A stretch of DNA of 10,081 bases from Thiotrichaceae bacterium (GTDB taxonomy: Bacteria > Pseudomonadota > Gammaproteobacteria > Thiotrichales > Thiotrichaceae), in NCBI GenBank assembly GCA_027009095.1, contig JALVDG010000249.1:1-10081 (forward strand). The letters run 5' to 3'. Under the pieces are notes generated by a model. It saw nothing but the letters and a program-made list of their open reading frames with translations, was not told the DNA's origin and ran no database searches. Positions 5,341 through 10,081 of the stretch are shown here, one piece after another (positions within the stretch are counted from its first letter, which is position 1; each line of letters starts with the position of its first letter). The position numbers and the translations under genes were made by a program.

Positions 5341-8300
5341 GGCTTTGCTTCCTCTTTTGTTTTTACTTTATTATTATCGTATTGATTGAGCTTTAGTGTT
5401 TCTTGATCAAATTTGTATAAAATCTGTGTGAAAAATCCTTCGTTTGTATAGCCGCTGGTATCAAACTCACTATCAGTAAAGCCTTCAATGTTATAACCAA
5501 TGCTGATGTGTGTATTTTTAGCGGGAGAGGCACTTACTGAAACACCTGCAACCTTCTCTATATTGTTATTATCCCAGTCACGTGAGTAGCCTGCGTGTGC
5601 GCCGATAGCCCACATTTTATTTAGCTTATACTTGGCTTCGATAAGCCCAACATCATTGGTGCTATTTTCTTTTTGCTCTGCGTCATTGGAAGACATAATG
5701 TGCTTTATTCCATGATGCAGCCCTAGCTCAAATTCATTATCAAATTGTTTGTTAATGTGAATATTGTTGATAAGCTTTCGAGTTTGTTTATTGCTCGTGC
5801 TATTGGTTTCTGATTCATCAACATAGTCAAGGCGCTCAAGTAGACTGTAACTTGCATCAAAAGGTTGCCATGCTGCGCCTAAGCTAATAGTTGTTTGTTG
5901 CTGTTGTTCCTTTGTATTTTTATTTGAGTGCAAACTGCTTATTTTTGCGGTGAGTTTTTTACCATCGGCTATCTTATGATTAAGTTCTAGCTGTGCATTC
6001 ATTTTATCTTCAAGGTCGCCATTGCGGTATTCAAGTCGTCCTAAACTACTCCAATTATTATCTTTCCATTTATACGCTAGGCTAGTGGCAATATAGTCGT
6101 CACGACTGTTTTTATGCTCACTTAAAGTATCATTATCTGATGTTGTTTGTTTGCTATTAGAATCAATCGTTTTTGCTTGATCTAAGCTAAGATCAATGAG
6201 TAAATGATCACTTAATTTTACATGTTGTGATAGCCCTACCATTGCATAGGTATCTGAGCGGTTGGTCTTATTCTCACGGCTAAGTGATGTTTTTACTTTT
6301 GCCCCCTCCCATAATGAGCTGCTGATACCAACGCGTGTTTTTTGCGTGGTAGATTTTCCATTGTCTGTTGCCTCGTGCTCTGCAAAGAGATTGATTTTGT
6401 TATTTACCGCTACATCTAACCCAATAGTGGCTTTATCAGGTACGCTACTGATATGGTTTCTTCCTGCAATTTTTTTCTCGATATTAGCATGCAAGCTGGC
6501 CTTTCCATCTTTTGTTGAAATACTGCCACCTAGTAGTAAAGCGGTAGCATTTGAGCTATCACTATTATTTATCTTTTTTGATTGACGTAGTCCTATCGAG
6601 AGGTTTGAGTGATTAAATTGCTTTTCCGCTTCGATTGAAACACTTTGCTTTACATCGTTGTTTTTTAGATTTTTTTGATGTGATAATTCACCTTTTAGTT
6701 TAACTCTTTCATTTAATTTGTAGCGACTGCTAATACCTATTTTCTTTGTACCTTGCTGGCTTATTTTTTGATGCCCTAAACCAAAGCTCTCATCTTGTTG
6801 TCGTATATAGGCACTAGATTCTGTATTTTCTGTGGTTTTCTTTATTTCTGCTAACCATGCTTTACCTTGGGACGTAGTGTTATTACTGCTGATATTTGTT
6901 TGTGCAATTTCCGCATGGAGCTTGGTTGTATCATTCGGTTTGTAAGTGCTATCTAAACCAATTAGGCGACCAGTAGCGTTATCACTATTTCCGATATTGC
7001 CTTCGTGGATAATACTTAATCCTGTTTCTAATTTTCCATTATCAAATTTAGCCGCTACACGACCACCTGCAACTAAGGTTTTTTCATTGCTATCATCGCT
7101 TTCATAATCAACCACAATGACGTTGATATTTAGATTTCTATCACGTGCTGGGATAGGGAATTTGAAGAATAGGGTACGACTATTGTAATCAATATCATAA
7201 TCTTTATGGCGTACCATTGTCTGTGAAGACACCACTTTTCCCGAGTCGAATTGATCGAGCGCTTCCAAACGAATGACTTCACTATTTTGTACAATAGAAC
7301 GGCTTAAATAATAAAGTCCCGAAGTACCATCGCCAATAATTTCATCTCGTTGATGACGTTTGTCGGTGTAACTAGCGAAGAGGTTGTAGCCAAATTCTTT
7401 GCCGTTATATTGGCTTTGAATACCTTCTAAAACGCGCTCATAACGAGATAGTTCTGTTACAGTTAAACCTGTGCGGTAATCGCCAAACAGAGCATAGAAT
7501 TGATCTTTTTCTAATTTCAGATAAAGCTTATTTGAGCTACTAGTTTCATATTGACTATCAGATCGATCTGCATAAACGGTATACCATGAATCAGGATCAA
7601 TATTACCTTCTAGTTGCGCGCCATTTTCATAATTTTTGCTACGTTTTTTGTTTGTATCGTAGGCAAGTGTTAATAGGTAATCACCTTTAATTCTACCTTT
7701 GGCAAAAAGTGCTAGTCGTCCGTGCTTATACGTTTCCGCCTGATTTTTATCATTTAGCGTTTGTAAATTTCCGCTAATTTTATTGTGTGCCAGTGTGCCT
7801 TCTGCAATACCAACTAAAACCCAATTACGTAATTTAGGTTTGAGCCAAGCATGAATAGTTTGAGTTTTATTCGCTAAGTTAAAATCTAAGGTGACTTGTC
7901 CTGAGCGTGTGCTCGGGTTGAGTTTGATATGTGTTATACCACCTTCTTTTATATAGTATTTATATTTTCCTTTTAGTCCAGAGTCATCAATAGACTTGTT
8001 TTTGTTATGACTAGCAACCGTATAATCATTGCCTTGTAAAGAGAAGTATCCATGTGTATTAGCACGCATAGGGAAGCCATCTTCATCTTTTATACGTAGC
8101 GTAATAATGGGAGAGTTTTTACCATCAGCAATTAGTAATGACTCTTTTTCTAAATATTCAACGCTAGAAGGGCTGCCTGAAAAATGAATAGTATGCGTTT
8201 TACGCGCAATTTCTTTGCCTTTTTTATTTAATAAGATAGCCGTTAGAATATTATTTTTCTGTTTAATATTTATATCTACCCCACGCCAACGACGAATAGT

Positions 8301-10007
8301 CACAGTCGATGATTTATTTGTGACGCTACCATCGTAATTAAGCATACTAATGGGCTTATCGTTAAGGTATAGCTTCACTTTTTGTTGTGGAGAATGTTTG
8401 ATGGCAATTTTAGTGGAAGCTATCGCTGGTACATAGTTATTTGGTGGCCAAAGTATCTCAAAGCCAGGAGTCGCTTTATTCACAAATGCTTTGTTGTATT
8501 GCTTTAATGGGTCTTTTGCCTTAACTGTTTTCTGTGTACTTTTTTCTAGTAAATTCGTAATACTTGCTTTCTCAACATAAAAGTCAGCACGCCATAGTGT
8601 TTTGCTATTCACAAATTTTGATATGTTGCTACCCGCACGGTCATTATCATGGTCGCAATTAATCGCACGATAGCCAGTAGGAAGGCTGTCTACATCAAGC
8701 TGTATTACATGGGCTTGCTGGCTAAGACCTTCCATATGCCAATAACCATCATTATCACTTAATACACTGCGTCCAGACTCGGTATAAATGCGTGCATTTG
8801 ACAAGGTTTTTCTGGGTGTGGACTTATCACAGCCAATATAAACACGTCCTGTAATGATGCTCGTATTTTTCATTAATACATCGTCGATATGCACCGTTGC
8901 TTTGGCGATATTAGAAGTATCATTTTGAGAAAATGCTTGAGCACGATTGATCGCATCTGCAATGGGGGTATTAACACCAATAGTTGCTTTGTAGCGTAGT
9001 ACCCATCCTGCATCGACATTACTGGGCATATTGCCTAATGTAAATGTGAGGCTACGACCTTTAACCACAACGGCCGTTGCAGGAAGTGCTTTGTTGTTTA
9101 AAAAAGCAGTATTATTTTGATAACGTACACCAACGGGTAAAGTATCTTGTATTTTTATATCATTGAGTGGCTTATCGACACTGCTATTGCGTAGTGTAAT
9201 CTCATAGCTAAGAGTGTCGCCTACAGAGGCACTTTTTTTATCTGCCGTTTTGGTTAGGTTAAGTGTCCCTACAGGGTCGATAAGTGCGGCAGTAGCACTA
9301 AGGTCTGTTTTGTCTTCTTGGTCGCGGTAGCTGACGGTTAATTTAGCACCGCGCTTGACATCAAATTTACCATCGAAACTAATGGCTGTATCTGATGATT
9401 GTGTTGGTACTGCACCAATAAAAACACCTGAGCTAGGGGATGTTTCTTTTAATTGAATGACTTCTTTGTCGCCTGTTTCGGGAATGGTAATGGTAACAAA
9501 AATAGTTTCACTTTTATTGGGGTCACGGTTCTGATCAAAATCTTGAACACGAATAATAACAGGCTCACTTGCAATAAACTGGTTCGCTTCAGTTATTTTT
9601 ACAGGAGAGGGAAAGACAATTTTATCACCATTAATACGGGTGACACTATTGATAGGGTTCCATAACTTACCACCTGACTCACTACTATTGTAAGCAGAAG
9701 ACAATAAGGTTGCTTCTTCCCCAACATTTGATAGTCGGTGAAAACTAATCGTTGAAGGGGTATTAGCATCTGTTGTTATGGCAACAGATGCTGTTAATGT
9801 TTCCTGTGAACCATCAATTTGGTAGTTGGCAGTGGCAATATTATTGATTAATGTATCGCTGGGTGTGGCTGCGTTTGTTGTTTGTAAGGCTAAAAGGATA
9901 AAAACAATAGACAGCAGAAAGTACTGACTATATTCAGCCAGCTTATTTGTGCTGTAGATTAGATTTCTAAGCACAACTATTTGAGAGTTGTGTGATTTTG
10001 GGGTCAT
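5337..10007 (-). CDS. Giant multidomain outer-membrane protein: DUF11-type and Ig-like modules plus C-terminal beta-barrel
   Basis: The 1556-residue product has an extended signal peptide: a polar N-region of about 28 residues, hydrophobic core YFLLSIVFILLALQ, and cleavage near TTNA/ATPS at residue 46. A beta module (47-240) is followed by a DUF11-type domain (about 247-375; GDTLSYEITLRN, QDTLPVGVRY). Next comes a carboxypeptidase-regulatory or SdrD_B-like domain (about 385-480; ITGRVYIGCDK, LSDNDGYWHMEGL) holding the only cysteines I noticed in the N-terminal half (393, 451). Ig-like modules fill about 515-720. From about 725 to 1533 the sequence alternates polar and hydrophobic residues as in outer-membrane strands. 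It includes FGDYRTGLTVTELSRYERVL (841-860) and a later DYDIDYNSRTLFFKFPIP segment, which I recall from other large DUF11-bearing outer-membrane proteins. The last strand GFFTQILYKF (1524-1533) is followed by a charged 23-residue tail. A role in polymer export, surface display or adhesion is inference. It is co-translated with the downstream 520-residue gene. Confidence 0.75.
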   Translation of the reverse strand: MTPKSHNSQIVVLRNLIYSTNKLAEYSQYFLLSIVFILLALQTTNAATPSDTLINNIATANYQIDGSQETLTASVAITTDANTPSTISFHRLSNVGEEATLLSSAYNSSESGGKLWNPINSVTRINGDKIVFPSPVKITEANQFIASEPVIIRVQDFDQNRDPNKSETIFVTITIPETGDKEVIQLKETSPSSGVFIGAVPTQSSDTAISFDGKFDVKRGAKLTVSYRDQEDKTDLSATAALIDPVGTLNLTKTADKKSASVGDTLSYEITLRNSSVDKPLNDIKIQDTLPVGVRYQNNTAFLNNKALPATAVVVKGRSLTFTLGNMPSNVDAGWVLRYKATIGVNTPIADAINRAQAFSQNDTSNIAKATVHIDDVLMKNTSIITGRVYIGCDKSTPRKTLSNARIYTESGRSVLSDNDGYWHMEGLSQQAHVIQLDVDSLPTGYRAINCDHDNDRAGSNISKFVNSKTLWRADFYVEKASITNLLEKSTQKTVKAKDPLKQYNKAFVNKATPGFEILWPPNNYVPAIASTKIAIKHSPQQKVKLYLNDKPISMLNYDGSVTNKSSTVTIRRWRGVDINIKQKNNILTAILLNKKGKEIARKTHTIHFSGSPSSVEYLEKESLLIADGKNSPIITLRIKDEDGFPMRANTHGYFSLQGNDYTVASHNKNKSIDDSGLKGKYKYYIKEGGITHIKLNPSTRSGQVTLDFNLANKTQTIHAWLKPKLRNWVLVGIAEGTLAHNKISGNLQTLNDKNQAETYKHGRLALFAKGRIKGDYLLTLAYDTNKKRSKNYENGAQLEGNIDPDSWYTVYADRSDSQYETSSSNKLYLKLEKDQFYALFGDYRTGLTVTELSRYERVLEGIQSQYNGKEFGYNLFASYTDKRHQRDEIIGDGTSGLYYLSRSIVQNSEVIRLEALDQFDSGKVVSSQTMVRHKDYDIDYNSRTLFFKFPIPARDRNLNINVIVVDYESDDSNEKTLVAGGRVAAKFDNGKLETGLSIIHEGNIGNSDNATGRLIGLDSTYKPNDTTKLHAEIAQTNISSNNTTSQGKAWLAEIKKTTENTESSAYIRQQDESFGLGHQKISQQGTKKIGISSRYKLNERVKLKGELSHQKNLKNNDVKQSVSIEAEKQFNHSNLSIGLRQSKKINNSDSSNATALLLGGSISTKDGKASLHANIEKKIAGRNHISSVPDKATIGLDVAVNNKINLFAEHEATDNGKSTTQKTRVGISSSLWEGAKVKTSLSRENKTNRSDTYAMVGLSQHVKLSDHLLIDLSLDQAKTIDSNSKQTTSDNDTLSEHKNSRDDYIATSLAYKWKDNNWSSLGRLEYRNGDLEDKMNAQLELNHKIADGKKLTAKISSLHSNKNTKEQQQQTTISLGAAWQPFDASYSLLERLDYVDESETNSTSNKQTRKLINNIHINKQFDNEFELGLHHGIKHIMSSNDAEQKENSTNDVGLIEAKYKLNKMWAIGAHAGYSRDWDNNNIEKVAGVSVSASPAKNTHISIGYNIEGFTDSEFDTSGYTNEGFFTQILYKFDQETLKLNQYDNNKVKTKEEAKP
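5350..5355 (-). promoter_or_regulatory. Ribosome binding site of the 520-residue gene
   Basis: The minus strand reads AGAGGA, nine nt before the ATG at 5340. This is the only strong Shine-Dalgarno among the four starts in the window. It lies inside the coding end of the giant outer-membrane gene and supports the chosen start at the ATGA overlap. Confidence 0.75.
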
Positions 10008-10008
10008 T

Positions 10009-10030
10009 ATTTTTATTTTTATTTTTATTT
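10009..10030. repeat. (ATTTTT)3 + ATTT tandem repeat abutting the giant gene's start codon
   Basis: Three perfect ATTTTT units (10009-10014, 10015-10020, 10021-10026) plus a partial ATTT occupy the leader, one base from the ATG at 10007. On the minus strand this reads AAATAAAAATAAAAATAAAAAT. It takes the place where a Shine-Dalgarno should be. The A-rich tract may enhance translation, and unit number could vary by strand slippage. Confidence 0.75.
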
Positions 10031-10050
10031 AATTAGTTTAGTTTTGGCAA
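10022..10050 (-). promoter_or_regulatory. Weak sigma-70-like promoter candidate for the giant gene
   Basis: The minus strand reads TTGCCA (10050-10045), 17 nt, then TAAAAA (10027-10022), matching the -35 consensus at five of six and the -10 at four of six. The -10 overlaps the ATTTTT repeat, and the predicted start point leaves a leader of only about 8-15 nt. The rest of 10008-10081 shows no gene reaching in from upstream; all three minus frames carry stops there. AT-rich DNA gives many such matches, so this is tentative. Confidence 0.3.
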
Positions 10051-10081
10051 TATTGTCTAGTACTCCAGTCATGTTATGTTA

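Noticed and set aside
6262..6585. Plus-strand open frame of 107 codons, hydrophobic in parts
   Set aside because: Antisense to barrel strands; alternating codons of the barrel create hydrophobic stretches on the opposite strand.
9972..9992. 7-bp inverted repeat CACAACT / AGTTGTG just inside the giant gene
   Set aside because: Short and within coding sequence; could affect initiation but is within chance expectation.
10025..10072. Minus-strand 15-codon open frame upstream of the giant gene
   Set aside because: Too short, no ribosome-binding site, an in-frame stop just upstream, and no recognisable peptide.
1..10081. CRISPR arrays, tRNA/rRNA genes, insertion sequences, phage genes
   Set aside because: No regularly spaced repeats, cloverleaf sequence, transposase motifs or terminal repeats were seen on either strand.

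Overview
The window looks like AT-rich DNA from a Gram-negative bacterium, most likely a gammaproteobacterium. The reasons are the alginate-type polymer synthase genes, two secreted all-beta proteins, and one very large protein with an outer-membrane beta-barrel. GC content looks to be in the upper 30s per cent by eye; I did not count it. Every gene I can support lies on the minus strand, so transcription runs from high to low coordinates.

Transcriptional order and layout. (1) 10081-10008: AT-rich leader with a weak promoter candidate and a (ATTTTT)3 repeat that abuts the next start codon. (2) 10007-5337: a 1556-residue outer-membrane protein with a signal peptide, a DUF11-type module, a carboxypeptidase-regulatory/SdrD_B-like module, Ig-like modules and a beta-barrel of about 800 residues. 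(3) 5340-3778: a 520-residue secreted beta protein with a DUF2341-like start, a jelly-roll-like middle and a DUF11-like C-terminus; its ATG overlaps the previous stop (ATGA). (4) 3777-3468: a 310-bp gap with two neighbouring hairpins and an 11-bp perfect inverted repeat. (5) 3467-1725: an Alg44-like protein with a PilZ domain, one membrane segment and an HlyD-type periplasmic part. (6) 1743-763: an alginate-lyase (AlgL)-like domain with no start codon of its own, in the -1 frame relative to the Alg44-like gene and joined to it at an A9 run. (7) 763-1: an Alg8-like family 2 glycosyltransferase, cut by the window edge and coupled to the lyase stop (TAATG).

How they may work together. Alg8 and Alg44 form the inner-membrane synthase of alginate, with Alg44 as the c-di-GMP receptor, and AlgL is the periplasmic lyase of that system. 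Here the same three functions sit side by side. The lyase domain appears to be made only as a C-terminal extension of the Alg44-like protein, by slippage at A9, unless that run is a sequencing error or a real disabling mutation. That extension would place the lyase in the periplasm without a signal peptide. The two upstream genes encode surface or outer-membrane proteins not known from alginate operons. Whether they belong to the same system is inference from proximity; the hairpin-containing gap suggests a separate transcript.
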